Positions 41,315-53,208 of a stretch of DNA of 64,000 bases are shown here, piece by piece (the first letter of the stretch is position 1; every line of letters begins with the position of its first letter). The DNA is from Pseudomonas sp. DTU12.3. GTDB taxonomy: Bacteria > Pseudomonadota > Gammaproteobacteria > Pseudomonadales > Pseudomonadaceae. Both the position numbers and the translations under genes were made by a program. The DNA is taken from assembly GCF_004124275.1 (NCBI RefSeq), contig NZ_CP027218.1, positions 670,001 through 734,000 of the forward strand, given 5' to 3'. Under the pieces are notes generated by a model. It did no database searches. It saw nothing but the letters and a program-made list of their open reading frames with translations, and was not told the origin of the DNA.

Positions 41315-42415
41315 ATGCAGACACTCAAGGTCGATCTAGGCGAGCGCAGCTACCCGATTCATATTGGCGAAGGTTTGTTGGATCAGCCTGAGCTGCTGGC
41401 TCCGCATATCCATGGGCGGCAGGTGGCAATCATCTCCAACGAGACCGTTGCGCCGCTCTATCTTGAACGTCTGACCCGCAGCCTGACGCAGTTCTCGGTG
41501 ATCTCCGTGGTGTTGCCCGATGGCGAAGCCTTCAAGAACTGGGAAACCCTGCAACTGATTTTCGACGGTCTGCTGACTGCTCGGCATGATCGCCGCACCA
41601 CCGTTATCGCCCTCGGCGGCGGTGTCATCGGCGACATGGCCGGCTTCGCCGCTGCCTGCTATCAGCGCGGTGTCGATTTCATCCAGATTCCCACTACGTT
41701 GTTGTCCCAAGTCGATTCGTCGGTGGGCGGCAAGACCGGCATCAACCATCCGCTTGGCAAAAACATGGTCGGCGCGTTCTATCAGCCGAACGTGGTGCTG
41801 ATCGATACCGCGTCCCTGAAAACCCTGCCAGAGCGCGAGCTGTCGGCGGGCCTGGCGGAAGTCATCAAGTACGGTCTGATCTGCGACGAGCCGTTCCTGA
41901 CCTGGCTCGAAGACAACGTCGATGCCCTGCGCGCGCTGGATCAGAAGGCCCTGACCTATGCCATCGAGCGCTCCTGCGCAGCCAAGGCTTTGGTGGTTGG
42001 CGCCGACGAAAAAGAAACCGGCGTGCGCGCCACGCTCAACCTCGGCCACACCTTCGGCCACGCCATCGAGACCCACATGGGCTATGGTGTCTGGCTGCAT
42101 GGTGAGGCGGTCGCGGCTGGCACCGTGATGGCGCTGGAAATGTCCGCGCGTCTGGGCTGGATCAGTGAAGCGGAGCGTGATCGCGGCATCCGTCTGTTCC
42201 AGCGCGCCGGCCTGCCGGTGATTCCGCCAGAAGAAATGACCGAAGCCGATTTTCTCGAACACATGGCAATTGATAAAAAAGTGATCGACGGTCGTCTGCG
42301 CCTGGTGCTGCTGCGCCGGATGGGCGAAGCGGTGGTGACCGCCGATTATCCGAAAGAGGTTCTACAGGCCACGCTGGGAGCGGATTACCGCGCCCTGGCT
42401 CAGCTTAAAGGTTAA
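41315..42415 (+). CDS. aroB: 3-dehydroquinate synthase
   Basis: 366 aa. NAD- and Zn-dependent cyclisation of DAHP. Motifs [37 protein letters not shown] and [12 protein letters not shown] are intact. Second step of the shikimate pathway; grouped with aroK as in most gammaproteobacteria. Confidence 0.97.
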   Translation: MQTLKVDLGERSYPIHIGEGLLDQPELLAPHIHGRQVAIISNETVAPLYLERLTRSLTQFSVISVVLPDGEAFKNWETLQLIFDGLLTARHDRRTTVIALGGGVIGDMAGFAAACYQRGVDFIQIPTTLLSQVDSSVGGKTGINHPLGKNMVGAFYQPNVVLIDTASLKTLPERELSAGLAEVIKYGLICDEPFLTWLEDNVDALRALDQKALTYAIERSCAAKALVVGADEKETGVRATLNLGHTFGHAIETHMGYGVWLHGEAVAAGTVMALEMSARLGWISEAERDRGIRLFQRAGLPVIPPEEMTEADFLEHMAIDKKVIDGRLRLVLLRRMGEAVVTADYPKEVLQATLGADYRALAQLKG

Positions 42416-42425
42416 TAAGATTCCG

Positions 42426-44015
42426 ATGACTAGTTTGCATGCCGACGAGGCGTTCCTCGGCCATTTTCAGTTAAGTCACGACCCGTTCGCGCCGCGCGTG
42501 CCGGGCTTCAAATTTTTCCCGGCCCAGCGCAAACCGGTTCTGGGTCAACTGCATCATCTGGCGCGTTACAGTCAGTTGCTGCTGGTGGTCACCGGCCCGC
42601 AAGGCAGCGGCAAGACCCTGCTGCGTCAAGCGTTGGTGGCTAGCACTAACAAGCAATCTGTGCAGAGCGTGGTGGTTTCCGCCCGTGGCGCCGGTGATGC
42701 CGCTGGCGTGTTGCGTCAGGTCGCTCAGGCGCTGGACGTGGCGCAGGCCGACGTCGGCGCGATTCTGGCGCAAGTCGTGCAGCTGGCGCTGACCGGTCAG
42801 GAAGTCTACTTGCTGGTAGATGACGCCGAGCAGCTCGATGAATCCGCGCTCGAAGCGTTGATGGCGCTGGGTGCCGGTGCGCCGGAAGGTCGCCCGCACG
42901 TGTTCCTGTTCGGTGAGTCGTCGCTGATCGCTCAGCTCGAGGCTTTGCACCTTGAGGAAGAGCGCTTCCACGTCATCGAATTGCAGCCGTACACCGAAGA
43001 AGAGACCCGCGAGTATCTCGACCAGCGGCTCGAAGGTGCCGGCCGCGGTGTCGAACTTTTCACTGCGGATCAGATCTCTGATATTCACGAAAGCGCCGAG
43101 GGTTGGCCTGGCAATATCAACCAGGTAGCTCGCGATGCACTGATCGAAGTCATGATTGCCAGCCGCTCTGCGGTGAAGCGTCCAAGTATGGGGTTCAACA
43201 TGCCGAAGAAACACGTATTGGCGATTTCCGCCGTCGTCGTGGTCGCGGTCGCCGCCGCCTGGTTGATGCCGGGCCGCAGTAAGGCGCCGACCACCGGTGC
43301 TCCGGCCAATGAACAGGCACAGCTGCCATTGGGCCAAGGCGCCAATGGTGGAAATCCATCCGTCGAATTCGCCGGTAACACGCAGCCGATGCCGTTGCCG
43401 CTGGTCGGCAACTCGCAACCGGTCATGCGCGGCCCGCTGGCCGAAGCTGCCGGTGGTATCACCGAAGGCGACGACGGCGTGCCGGTCGAAGGCTCCAGCG
43501 CCACGCCGCCAACCGTGACCACTTCGGCGCCACCAGTGGGAGTGCCGGCCGGTCCTGCACCGACGCCGGTGCCGCTGCCAGCCGCCAAACCGACCCCTGC
43601 GCCAACGCAGATCGCTTCCGCCAAGCCTGCACCAGCAGCGCCAGCGGCGAAACCGGCTCCTGCGCCAGCCAAACCGGTTGCAGCAGCGAAATCTGCCGAG
43701 AAGCCGGTTACCGTTGCCAAGGCTGCCGGTGGCAACTGGTACGCCGGTCAGCCGACCGGCAACTACGTGGTGCAGATCCTAGGCACCAGCTCCGAAGCGA
43801 CCGCGCAAAACTTCGTCAAGGAGCAGGGCGGCGAGTACCGTTATTTCAAGAAAGTGCTCAACGGCAAGCCTCTCTACGTGATCACCTACGGCAACTTCGC
43901 CAATCGTGACGCAGCCGTTTCTGCCATCAAGGCCTTGCCAGCGAAGGTTCAGGCTGGTAAACCTTGGCCTCGCACTGTCGCCAGCGTCCAACAGGAACTG
44001 GCAACAACTCGCTGA
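42426..44015 (+). CDS. DamX-like AAA ATPase with C-terminal SPOR domain
   Basis: 529 aa. Residues 1-250 are an ExeA/GspA-type AAA ATPase with Walker A GPQGSGKT and Walker B VYLLVDDAEQLDE. A single TM near 263-280, a long Pro/Ala-rich periplasmic linker (about 290-440), and a SPOR domain (about 440-525: NYVVQILGTSSEATAQNFV) that targets the septum. E. coli DamX occupies the same aroB-downstream position. 10 bp after aroB; role of the ATPase module in division is unproven. Confidence 0.87.
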   Translation: MTSLHADEAFLGHFQLSHDPFAPRVPGFKFFPAQRKPVLGQLHHLARYSQLLLVVTGPQGSGKTLLRQALVASTNKQSVQSVVVSARGAGDAAGVLRQVAQALDVAQADVGAILAQVVQLALTGQEVYLLVDDAEQLDESALEALMALGAGAPEGRPHVFLFGESSLIAQLEALHLEEERFHVIELQPYTEEETREYLDQRLEGAGRGVELFTADQISDIHESAEGWPGNINQVARDALIEVMIASRSAVKRPSMGFNMPKKHVLAISAVVVVAVAAAWLMPGRSKAPTTGAPANEQAQLPLGQGANGGNPSVEFAGNTQPMPLPLVGNSQPVMRGPLAEAAGGITEGDDGVPVEGSSATPPTVTTSAPPVGVPAGPAPTPVPLPAAKPTPAPTQIASAKPAPAAPAAKPAPAPAKPVAAAKSAEKPVTVAKAAGGNWYAGQPTGNYVVQILGTSSEATAQNFVKEQGGEYRYFKKVLNGKPLYVITYGNFANRDAAVSAIKALPAKVQAGKPWPRTVASVQQELATTR

Positions 44016-44187
44016 AGATTCGGCGGCCTTACCCAGGCCGCCTCTCCAAGCACCTCAAAATTTCTACGAGTGCGCGCCGTCTCTACAGACCGCGTGCCTT
44101 GTGGTGTCTGCGTCATAGTAGTCTTTGAGTCGTTGCAGTCAGAATTAAAAAAGTTTTGACTAGCACAGCAGATCGCTTTAAACCTTT

Positions 44188-44232
44188 CACAAATGCGACA
44201 TGAATTTGCGACATTTCGTCGTCAAATTTGTG
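44188..44232 (+). promoter_or_regulatory. Possible regulatory repeats upstream of gltB
   Basis: CACAAAT and ATTTGTG form a spaced inverted pair; between them TGCGACAT occurs twice (44194 and 44207). The right arm overlaps the -35 hexamer, a usual place for a regulator site. The rest of the 44016-44365 gap holds only a weak GGCGGCC/GGCCGCC hairpin near 44021-44041. Confidence 0.35.
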
Positions 44233-44256
44233 AGCCTCTGTGTCGCTGTGTACAAT
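44228..44256 (+). promoter_or_regulatory. Sigma-70 promoter of gltBD
   Basis: TTGTGA and TACAAT spaced exactly 17 bp, about 110 nt before gltB. Confidence 0.6.
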
Positions 44257-44365
44257 GACCACCCTTTTGCCCCCGCTAAGCCGGCGTACGTTCGGCGCGG
44301 TATGCAAGTGGTTGAATTGAAAAGAAATTTGCCTCGAAAAGAGGCAGCCTGGTGAGAAAGTGTCT

Positions 44366-47300
44366 ATGAAAGCAGGTCTGTACCAACCAGATGAATTCAA
44401 GGATAACTGCGGTTTCGGCCTGATAGCCCATATGCAGGGCGAGCCCAGTCATACCCTTTTGCAAACGGCCATCGAGGCCCTGACCTGCATGACCCACCGC
44501 GGTGGGATTAATGCCGACGGCAAGACCGGTGACGGTTGCGGTCTGCTGATTCAGAAGCCTGACGCGTTCCTGCGAGCCATTGCTCAAGAAACCTTCAGCG
44601 TCGAGCTGCCCAAGCAATATGCCGTGGGCATGGTGTTCTTCAATCAGGATCCGGCCAAGGCCGAAGCCGCTCGCGAAAACATGAACCGCGAGATCCTCGC
44701 TGAAGGCCTGCAACTGATCGGCTGGCGCAAAGTGCCAATCGACACCAGCGTCCTCGGCCGCCTCGCTCTTGAGCGCCTGCCGCAGATCGAGCAGGTGTAC
44801 ATCGGCGGCGAAGGCCTGAGCGATCAGGACATGGCTGTGAAGCTGTTCAGTGCACGTCGTCGTTCGTCGGTGGCCAATGCCGTCGATTCCGACCACTACA
44901 TCTGCAGCTTTTCGCACAAAACCATCATCTATAAAGGCCTGATGATGCCGGCCGACCTGGCCGCGTTTTATCCAGACCTGAGTGACGAGCGCCTGCAAAC
45001 CGCGATCTGCGTGTTCCACCAGCGCTTCTCCACCAACACCCTGCCGAAATGGCCGCTGGCTCAGCCATTCCGCTTCCTCGCCCACAACGGCGAGATCAAC
45101 ACCATCACCGGTAACCGTAACTGGGCACAGGCCCGTCGGACCAAGTTCAGCAACGATCTGATGGATCTGGAAGAACTCGGCCCGTTGGTCAACCGTGTCG
45201 GTTCCGACTCCTCGAGCATGGACAACATGCTCGAACTGATGGTCACCGGTGGCATCGACCTGTTCCGTGGCGTGCGGATGATCATTCCGCCAGCGTGGCA
45301 GAACGTCGAAACCATGGACCCGGATCTGCGTGCGTTCTACGAGTACAACTCGATGCACATGGAGCCGTGGGACGGCCCGGCCGGCGTGGTCATGACCGAC
45401 GGTCGCTACGCGGTGTGCCTGCTCGACCGTAACGGTCTGCGCCCGGCGCGCTGGGTCACTACCACCAACGGTTTCATCACCCTCGCCTCGGAAATCGGCG
45501 TGTGGGATTACAAGCCGGAAGACGTGATTGCCAAAGGCCGTGTCGGCCCTGGCCAGATCTTCGCCGTGGACACCGAAACCGGGCAGATCCTCGACACCGA
45601 TGCGATCGACAACCGTCTGAAATCCCGTCATCCGTACAAGCAATGGCTGCGCAAGAACGCCCTGCGCATTCAGGCGACCATGGAAGACAACGATCACGGT
45701 TCGGCTTTTTACGACGTCGATCAGCTCAAGCAATACATGAAGATGTACCAAGTCACGTTCGAAGAGCGCGACCAGGTACTGCGTCCGCTTGGCGAGCAAG
45801 GCTACGAAGCCGTGGGTTCGATGGGCGACGACACGCCGATGGCCGTGCTGTCGCAGCGCGTGCGCACGCCGTACGACTATTTCCGCCAGCAGTTCGCGCA
45901 GGTCACCAACCCGCCGATCGACCCGCTGCGTGAAGCGATCGTGATGTCGCTGGAAATCTGCCTCGGTGCCGAGCGCAACATTTTCCAGGAGTCGCCGGAA
46001 CACGCCTCGCGCGTGATCCTCAGCTCGCCAGTGATCTCACCGGCCAAGTGGCGCTCGCTGATGAACCTCGACCGCCCCGGTTTCGAGCGGCAGATCATCG
46101 ATCTCAACTACGACGAAAGCGTCGGCCTCGAAGCTGCGATCCGCAATGTGGCCGATCAGGCTGAAGAAGCCGTGCGCGCCGGTCGCACCCAGATCGTTCT
46201 GAGCGACCGCCATATCGCTCCGGGCAAGCTGCCGATCCACGCATCCTTGGCGACCGGTGCGGTGCACCACCGCCTGACCGAAAAAGGCCTGCGTTGCGAC
46301 TCCAACATCCTCGTTGAAACCGCGACCGCCCGTGACCCGCATCACTTCGCGGTGCTGATCGGTTTCGGCGCCTCGGCGGTGTATCCGTTCCTCGCGTACG
46401 AAGTGCTGGGCGACCTGATCCGTACCGGTGAAGTACTGGGCGACCTCTACGAGGTGTTCAAGAACTACCGCAAAGGCATCACCAAGGGTCTGCTGAAGAT
46501 CCTGTCGAAGATGGGTATTTCGACCATCGCTTCGTACCGTGGTGCGCAGCTGTTCGAAGCCATTGGCCTGTCCGAAGAAGTCTGCGACCTGAGCTTCCGT
46601 GGCGTGCCGAGCCGCATCAAGGGTGCGCGTTTCGTCGACATCGAAGCCGAGCAGAAAGCACTTGCCGCCGAAGCCTGGAGTCCGCGCAAGCCGATCCAGC
46701 AGGGCGGTCTGCTGAAGTTCGTCCACGGTGGCGAATATCACGCGTACAACCCGGACGTGGTCAACACCCTGCAAGCCGCCGTGCAGCAGGGCGACTACGC
46801 CAAGTTCAAGGAATACACCTCGCTGGTGGACAACCGTCCGGTGTCGATGATTCGCGACCTGTTCAAGGTCAAGATCCTCGACACGCCGCTGGACATCAGT
46901 GAAATCGAACCGCTGGAATCGGTGCTCAAGCGCTTCGACTCCGCCGGTATCTCGCTGGGCGCACTGTCGCCGGAAGCTCACGAAGCCCTGGCCGAAGCCA
47001 TGAACCGCCTGGGTGCGCGTTCGAACTCCGGCGAAGGTGGTGAAGACCCGGCGCGTTACGGCACCATCAAGAGCTCGAAAATCAAGCAGGTTGCTACTGG
47101 CCGTTTCGGCGTAACGCCGGAATACCTGGTCAACGCCGAAGTGCTGCAGATCAAGGTCGCGCAAGGCGCCAAGCCGGGCGAGGGCGGGCAACTGCCGGGC
47201 GGCAAGGTCAACGGTCTGATCGCCAAGCTGCGTTACGCAGTGCCGGGCGTAACCCTGATTTCGCCACCGCCGCACCACGACATCTATTCGATCGAAGATT

Positions 47301-48811
47301 TGTCGCAGCTGATTTTCGACCTCAAGCAGGTCAACCCGAAGGCATTGGTTTCGGTGAAGCTGGTAGCTGAAGCGGGCGTCGGCACCATCGCCGCCGGTGT
47401 GGCCAAGGCCTATGCGGACCTGATCACCATCTCCGGCTACGACGGTGGTACCGGTGCTTCGCCGCTGACCTCGATCAAATACGCTGGCGCACCGTGGGAG
47501 CTCGGTCTCGCCGAAACTCACCAGACCCTGCGCGGCAACGACCTGCGCGGCAAAGTCCGGGTGCAGACCGACGGCGGCCTGAAAACCGGCCTCGACGTGA
47601 TCAAGGCTGCCATTCTCGGCGCCGAGAGCTTCGGCTTCGGCACCGCGCCAATGATCGCGCTGGGCTGCAAATACCTGCGTATCTGCCACCTGAACAACTG
47701 CGCCACCGGCGTCGCCACTCAGAACGAGAAGCTGCGTAAAGATCACTACATCGGTACCGTCGACATGGTGGTGAATTTCTTCACCTACGTCGCCGAAGAA
47801 ACCCGTGAGTGGCTGGCCAAGCTCGGCGTGCGCTCCCTCGAAGAGCTGATCGGTCGCACCGATCTGCTGGAAATCCTCGAAGGCCAGACCGCCAAGCAGA
47901 ATCACCTGGATCTGACGCCGCTGTTGGGCAGCGATCACATCCCGGCGGACAAGCCACAGTTCTGCGGCGTTGAGCGCAACCCTCCGTTCGACAAAGGCCT
48001 GCTGGCCGAGAAAATGGTCGAGATGGCTTCGTCGGCGATCAACGACATGAGCGGCGCCGAGTTTGACCTGGACATCTGCAACTGCGACCGTTCGATCGGC
48101 GCGCGGATCTCCGGCGAAATTGCGCGCAAGCACGGCAACCAGGGGATGGCGAAAGCGCCGATCACCTTCCGCTTCAAAGGCACTGCCGGTCAGAGCTTCG
48201 GCGTGTGGAACGCCGGCGGTCTGAACCTGTACCTGGAAGGCGACGCCAACGACTACGTCGGCAAAGGCATGACCGGTGGCAAGCTGACCATCGTGCCGCC
48301 GAAGGGCAGCGTTTATAAGACTCAGGAAAGCGCCATCATCGGCAACACCTGCCTGTACGGCGCCACCGGCGGCAAGCTGTTCGCCGCCGGCACCGCAGGC
48401 GAGCGTTTTGCCGTGCGTAACTCCGGTGCCCACACGGTTGTGGAAGGCACTGGCGATCACTGCTGTGAGTACATGACCGGTGGTTTTGTCTGCGTTCTGG
48501 GCAAGACCGGTTACAACTTCGGCTCTGGCATGACCGGTGGTTTCGCCTACGTGCTCGATCAGGACAACACCTTCGTTGACCGGGTCAACCACGAACTGGT
48601 GGAAATCCAGCGGATCAGCGGCGAGGCGATGGAAGCCTATCGCAGCCACCTGCAAAACGTGCTGAACGAGTACGTCGCGGAAACCGACAGCGAGTGGGGT
48701 CGTGAACTCGCCGAAAACCTCGATGACTACCTGCGCCGTTTCTGGCTGGTCAAGCCCAAGGCTGCCAACCTGAAGTCGTTGCTTTCCAGCACTCGTGCCA
48801 ACCCGCAGTGA
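44366..48811 (+). CDS. gltB: Glutamate synthase (NADPH) large subunit
   Basis: 1481 aa. Class II glutamine amidotransferase whose nucleophile Cys15 ([11 protein letters not shown]) is exposed after removal of a 14-residue propeptide; central and FMN synthase domains (STK...[15 protein letters not shown]); 3Fe-4S cluster Cys near 1101-1112 ([12 protein letters not shown]); C-terminal GXGXG helix domain. ATG 44366 is chosen over GTG 44360 because it matches the family N-terminus. Makes glutamate from glutamine and 2-oxoglutarate with GltD. Confidence 0.97.
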   Translation: MKAGLYQPDEFKDNCGFGLIAHMQGEPSHTLLQTAIEALTCMTHRGGINADGKTGDGCGLLIQKPDAFLRAIAQETFSVELPKQYAVGMVFFNQDPAKAEAARENMNREILAEGLQLIGWRKVPIDTSVLGRLALERLPQIEQVYIGGEGLSDQDMAVKLFSARRRSSVANAVDSDHYICSFSHKTIIYKGLMMPADLAAFYPDLSDERLQTAICVFHQRFSTNTLPKWPLAQPFRFLAHNGEINTITGNRNWAQARRTKFSNDLMDLEELGPLVNRVGSDSSSMDNMLELMVTGGIDLFRGVRMIIPPAWQNVETMDPDLRAFYEYNSMHMEPWDGPAGVVMTDGRYAVCLLDRNGLRPARWVTTTNGFITLASEIGVWDYKPEDVIAKGRVGPGQIFAVDTETGQILDTDAIDNRLKSRHPYKQWLRKNALRIQATMEDNDHGSAFYDVDQLKQYMKMYQVTFEERDQVLRPLGEQGYEAVGSMGDDTPMAVLSQRVRTPYDYFRQQFAQVTNPPIDPLREAIVMSLEICLGAERNIFQESPEHASRVILSSPVISPAKWRSLMNLDRPGFERQIIDLNYDESVGLEAAIRNVADQAEEAVRAGRTQIVLSDRHIAPGKLPIHASLATGAVHHRLTEKGLRCDSNILVETATARDPHHFAVLIGFGASAVYPFLAYEVLGDLIRTGEVLGDLYEVFKNYRKGITKGLLKILSKMGISTIASYRGAQLFEAIGLSEEVCDLSFRGVPSRIKGARFVDIEAEQKALAAEAWSPRKPIQQGGLLKFVHGGEYHAYNPDVVNTLQAAVQQGDYAKFKEYTSLVDNRPVSMIRDLFKVKILDTPLDISEIEPLESVLKRFDSAGISLGALSPEAHEALAEAMNRLGARSNSGEGGEDPARYGTIKSSKIKQVATGRFGVTPEYLVNAEVLQIKVAQGAKPGEGGQLPGGKVNGLIAKLRYAVPGVTLISPPPHHDIYSIEDLSQLIFDLKQVNPKALVSVKLVAEAGVGTIAAGVAKAYADLITISGYDGGTGASPLTSIKYAGAPWELGLAETHQTLRGNDLRGKVRVQTDGGLKTGLDVIKAAILGAESFGFGTAPMIALGCKYLRICHLNNCATGVATQNEKLRKDHYIGTVDMVVNFFTYVAEETREWLAKLGVRSLEELIGRTDLLEILEGQTAKQNHLDLTPLLGSDHIPADKPQFCGVERNPPFDKGLLAEKMVEMASSAINDMSGAEFDLDICNCDRSIGARISGEIARKHGNQGMAKAPITFRFKGTAGQSFGVWNAGGLNLYLEGDANDYVGKGMTGGKLTIVPPKGSVYKTQESAIIGNTCLYGATGGKLFAAGTAGERFAVRNSGAHTVVEGTGDHCCEYMTGGFVCVLGKTGYNFGSGMTGGFAYVLDQDNTFVDRVNHELVEIQRISGEAMEAYRSHLQNVLNEYVAETDSEWGRELAENLDDYLRRFWLVKPKAANLKSLLSSTRANPQ

Positions 48812-50263
<1,452 letters not shown>

Positions 50264-50293
50264 ACCCGGCTCCTGAGCCAAACGCAATAAACC

Positions 50294-50383
50294 TGTGGGA
50301 GCGAGCCTGCTCGCGAAAGCGGTCTGCCAGCCAACTTAAATGTTGGATGTGCCGACCTCTTCGCGAGCAGGCTCGCTCCCACA
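50294..50383. repeat. REPIN (GTGGGAGCGAGCCTGCTCGCGAA variant), 90 nt
   Basis: Inverted REP pair of the GAGCCTGCTC variant, also seen at 59555-59644; other copies here have GGGCTTGCTC. Confidence 0.87.
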
Positions 50384-50412
50384 GTTGTTTCTCGGTGTTA
50401 GTGATAACGCAT

Positions 50413-50523
50413 TGATCGTTCCCACGCTCTGCGTGGGAATGCAGTCGGGGACGCTCTGCGTCCCCAAAAGCGTGACGCAGAGCGTCACAGGAGGCGTTAC
50501 CACGCAGAGCGTGGGAACGATCA
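50413..50523. repeat. Cluster of small palindromes around CACGCTCTGCGTG
   Basis: Outer arms TGATCGTTCCCACGCTCTGC and GCAGAGCGTGGGAACGATCA enclose further palindromes: GGGACGCTCTGCGTCCC and GTGACGCAGAGCGTCAC. Each unit is a small variation of N-ACGCTCTGCGT-N. A repeat type common between genes of fluorescent pseudomonads. Confidence 0.8.
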
Positions 50524-50548
50524 TTGCGCAATAAATTGACCCGATAGA

Positions 50549-50578
50549 CAAAAGGCTGACCTGCATCCGTGCCTTTTG
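50549..50578 (+). other. Hairpin upstream of hemE
   Basis: CAAAAGGC and GCCTTTTG, 14-nt loop, about 47 nt before hemE. Could be a weak terminator for gltD transcripts or a leader structure; no long T run follows. Confidence 0.4.
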
Positions 50579-50624
50579 CGTCGCGCTCTGAGAAAATGCC
50601 CGCACTTTTTTTCCGGATGCCGAC

Positions 50625-51692
50625 ATGACTGCCCTGAAGAACGACCGTTTCCTCCGCGCCCTGCTCAAGCAACCCGTAGACGTCACCCCGGTGTGGATGA
50701 TGCGCCAAGCCGGTCGCTACCTGCCTGAGTACCGCGCCAGCCGCGCCCAGGCCGGTGATTTCATGAGCCTGTGCATGAATCCGGAATTCGCCTGCGAAGT
50801 CACGATGCAACCGCTCGACCGCTATCCACAACTGGACGCGGCGATCCTGTTTTCCGACATCCTCACCATTCCCGATGCCATGGGCCAGGGCCTGTACTTC
50901 GAGACCGGTGAAGGTCCGCGCTTCAAGAAAGTCGTCAGCACAATGGCGGACATCGAAGCGTTGCCAATCCCTGATCCACACAAAGACCTCGGCTACGTGA
51001 TGGACGCGGTCAGCACCATCCGTCGCGAGCTCAACGGTCGTGTGCCGCTGATCGGTTTCTCCGGCAGCCCGTGGACCCTGGCGACCTACATGGTCGAAGG
51101 CGGCTCGTCGAAAGACTTCCGCAAGACCAAAGCGATGCTCTACGACAACCCGCAAGCCATGCACCTGCTGCTGGATAAACTGGCGCAGTCGGTGACCTCT
51201 TACCTCAACGGCCAGATCATGGCCGGCGCGCAAGCGGTGCAGATCTTCGATACCTGGGGCGGCAACCTGTCGGCGGCGGCCTATCAGGAGTTCTCGCTGG
51301 CCTACATGAAGAAAATCGTCAGCGGCCTGATCCGCGAATACGACGGGCGCAAAGTGCCGGTGATCCTCTTCACCAAGAACGGCGGCCTGTGGCTGGAAAG
51401 CATCGCCGAGGCTGGTGCCGACGCACTGGGCCTGGACTGGACCTGCGACATCGGCAACGCCCGCGCCCGCGTTGGCGACAAGGTTGCCTTGCAAGGCAAC
51501 ATGGACCCAACTGTGCTTTACGCAAAACCGGAAGCGATCCGCACTGAAGTCGGGCGCATTCTGGCCAGCTACGGCAAGGGCAGCGGTCACGTGTTCAACC
51601 TCGGCCATGGCATCACGCCTGAGGTTGATCCGGAGCACGCCGGTGCGTTCCTGCGCGCGGTGCATGAGTTGTCGGCGCAGTATCACGAGTGA
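50625..51692 (+). CDS. hemE: Uroporphyrinogen decarboxylase
   Basis: 355 aa. Converts uroporphyrinogen III to coproporphyrinogen III in heme synthesis. The active-site N-terminal motif [16 protein letters not shown] is intact, and the core has [12 protein letters not shown] and [16 protein letters not shown]. Monocistronic, with its own terminator. Confidence 0.97.
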   Translation: MTALKNDRFLRALLKQPVDVTPVWMMRQAGRYLPEYRASRAQAGDFMSLCMNPEFACEVTMQPLDRYPQLDAAILFSDILTIPDAMGQGLYFETGEGPRFKKVVSTMADIEALPIPDPHKDLGYVMDAVSTIRRELNGRVPLIGFSGSPWTLATYMVEGGSSKDFRKTKAMLYDNPQAMHLLLDKLAQSVTSYLNGQIMAGAQAVQIFDTWGGNLSAAAYQEFSLAYMKKIVSGLIREYDGRKVPVILFTKNGGLWLESIAEAGADALGLDWTCDIGNARARVGDKVALQGNMDPTVLYAKPEAIRTEVGRILASYGKGSGHVFNLGHGITPEVDPEHAGAFLRAVHELSAQYHE

Positions 51693-51704
51693 TCAACGCC
51701 CAAT

Positions 51705-51737
51705 AAAAAACGCCCGGCATATGCCGGGCGTTTTTTT
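51705..51737 (+). terminator. Rho-independent terminator of hemE
   Basis: Perfect AAAAAACGCCCGGCAT / ATGCCGGGCGTTTTTT inverted repeat with no extra loop beyond the palindrome centre; can work on both strands. Confidence 0.9.
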
Positions 51738-51738
51738 A

Positions 51739-51812
51739 GATCAAAAGATCGCAGCCTGCGGCAGCTCCTACATGGGATTAATGTAGGAGCTGCCGAAGGC
51801 TGCGATCTTTTG
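51739..51812. repeat. REP pair, TGTAGGAGCTGC...TGCGATCTTTTGATC family
   Basis: Inverted pair between hemE and the convergent MFS gene, touching the terminator. Confidence 0.85.
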
Positions 51813-51815
51813 CTT

Positions 51816-53090
51816 TTAAGCTTTGACACCACCGAGTGGCGGCAACTTCGCCAGTTTCAGCGCCACCAGCAGCGCGATCAGCAGCAACGAACCGATAAAC
51901 AAGCCAATCCCGTTCCACCCGCCCAAATGCCAGAACACCCCGCCCGCCGTCCCGGCAATGCTCGACCCGGCGTAATAACTGAACAGGTACAACGACGACG
52001 CCTGCCCCTTGGCTTTGGTCGCGCGACGACCGATCCAGCTACTCGCCACCGAATGCGCGCCAAAGAAGCCAAAGGTGAAAATCAGCATGCCGACAATCAC
52101 CAGCAGCAACGGCGTAAACATCGTCAGGGCAAGACCGGCAAACATCAGCGCAATGGTCGCCCACAGCACTTTGCGTCGTCCCAATTTGTCCGCCAGTGAA
52201 CCGATCTTCGCCGAGCTGTAGATCCCCGACAGGTACACCACCGACAGCAGACCCACGAACACCTGATCAAGGTTGTACGGCGCCGCCAGCAAGCGATAAC
52301 CGATGTAGTTGAACAGCGTGACGAACGCGCCCATCAGCACGAACGCCTCAAGAAACAGCAACGGCAAACCGGCATCGCGAAAGTGCATGGTGAAGCCGTC
52401 GAGCAAGCTGCGCGGGTGCAGGGAGCGCGAGCGGAAGTTGCGCGACTCCGGCAGGATCTTCCAGAACACCGCCGCCGCGATCATCGCCAGACCGCCGATC
52501 ACCAGCATTGCCGTGTGCCAGCTGACAAAGTCGATCAGAACGCCGGTGATCAAGCGCCCGCTCATCCCGCCAATCGCGTTGCCGCCGATGTACAGACCCA
52601 TCGCCAAACCGATGTGCTGCGGATGAATCTCTTCGCTCAGATAGGTCATCGCCACCGCCGCCAGACCGCTCAGCGACAGCCCGATCAGTGCGCGCATGAT
52701 CAGCACGCCTTCCCAACTCGGCATCATTGCACTGGCCATCGTGCACAGCGCCGCCGCGAACAGCGCAGTCACCATCACCGGTTTGCGCCCGACCCGATCG
52801 GAAATCGGCCCGGTAATCAGCAGGCCGATGGCGAGCATGCCGGTGGCCACCGAGAGGATCAGGCTGCTCTGCGCCGCGTTGATGCCATATTCGTGAGACA
52901 GCAGCGGCATCATTGGCTGCACGCAGTACAAAAGGGCAAACGTCGCGAAGCCGCCGCTGAACAATGCCAGCACCGTGCGCATGAACATCGGCGTGCCTTT
53001 TTCGATGTAGATCTCTTGCAGCTCGGTGACGACATCGTCCGCCGCCGCGGGCGGGACTTCATGGGCTAGGGGCGCGACAGCAGTTTTCAC
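51816..53090 (-). CDS. MFS transporter, YnfM/drug-proton antiporter-like
   Basis: 424 aa with about 12 TM helices. Loop 2-3 motif GPISDRVGRKPVM is the MFS signature; loop 8-9 carries GSLADKLGRRKVL. GTG 53090 is chosen: GAGG lies 6 nt upstream, and the longer in-frame region has no TM-compatible character. Probably an efflux or uptake permease of an unknown compound, controlled by the divergent LysR regulator. Confidence 0.85.
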   Translation of the reverse strand: MKTAVAPLAHEVPPAAADDVVTELQEIYIEKGTPMFMRTVLALFSGGFATFALLYCVQPMMPLLSHEYGINAAQSSLILSVATGMLAIGLLITGPISDRVGRKPVMVTALFAAALCTMASAMMPSWEGVLIMRALIGLSLSGLAAVAMTYLSEEIHPQHIGLAMGLYIGGNAIGGMSGRLITGVLIDFVSWHTAMLVIGGLAMIAAAVFWKILPESRNFRSRSLHPRSLLDGFTMHFRDAGLPLLFLEAFVLMGAFVTLFNYIGYRLLAAPYNLDQVFVGLLSVVYLSGIYSSAKIGSLADKLGRRKVLWATIALMFAGLALTMFTPLLLVIVGMLIFTFGFFGAHSVASSWIGRRATKAKGQASSLYLFSYYAGSSIAGTAGGVFWHLGGWNGIGLFIGSLLLIALLVALKLAKLPPLGGVKA

Positions 53091-53208
53091 TTCAGACCTC
53101 GGAGGGCACGGCCAGGCTGGCAATGAAAAAATCATATAGCTGGCTAATGTTTCTATCCAATATATTGTTCGACCTGTTTGATAGCTTTTACGACCTAATG
53201 GGATATCC
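53091..53208. promoter_or_regulatory. Divergent promoter/operator region for the MFS and LysR genes
   Basis: 118-bp AT-richer gap with a perfect CAATATATTG palindrome (53158-53167) and an ATAG-N13-CTAT inverted pair just upstream of it. LysR-type regulators usually bind such sites in the divergent gap. Confidence 0.4.

Noticed and set aside
44276..46003. 575-aa minus-strand open frame
   Set aside because: Antisense to the N-terminal half of gltB and crosses its promoter.
46037..48655. 872-aa minus-strand open frame
   Set aside because: Antisense shadow of gltB; composition typical of antisense frames.
50413..50523. Possible CRISPR-like array
   Set aside because: Units are palindromes of variable sequence without uniform spacers and no cas genes are nearby.
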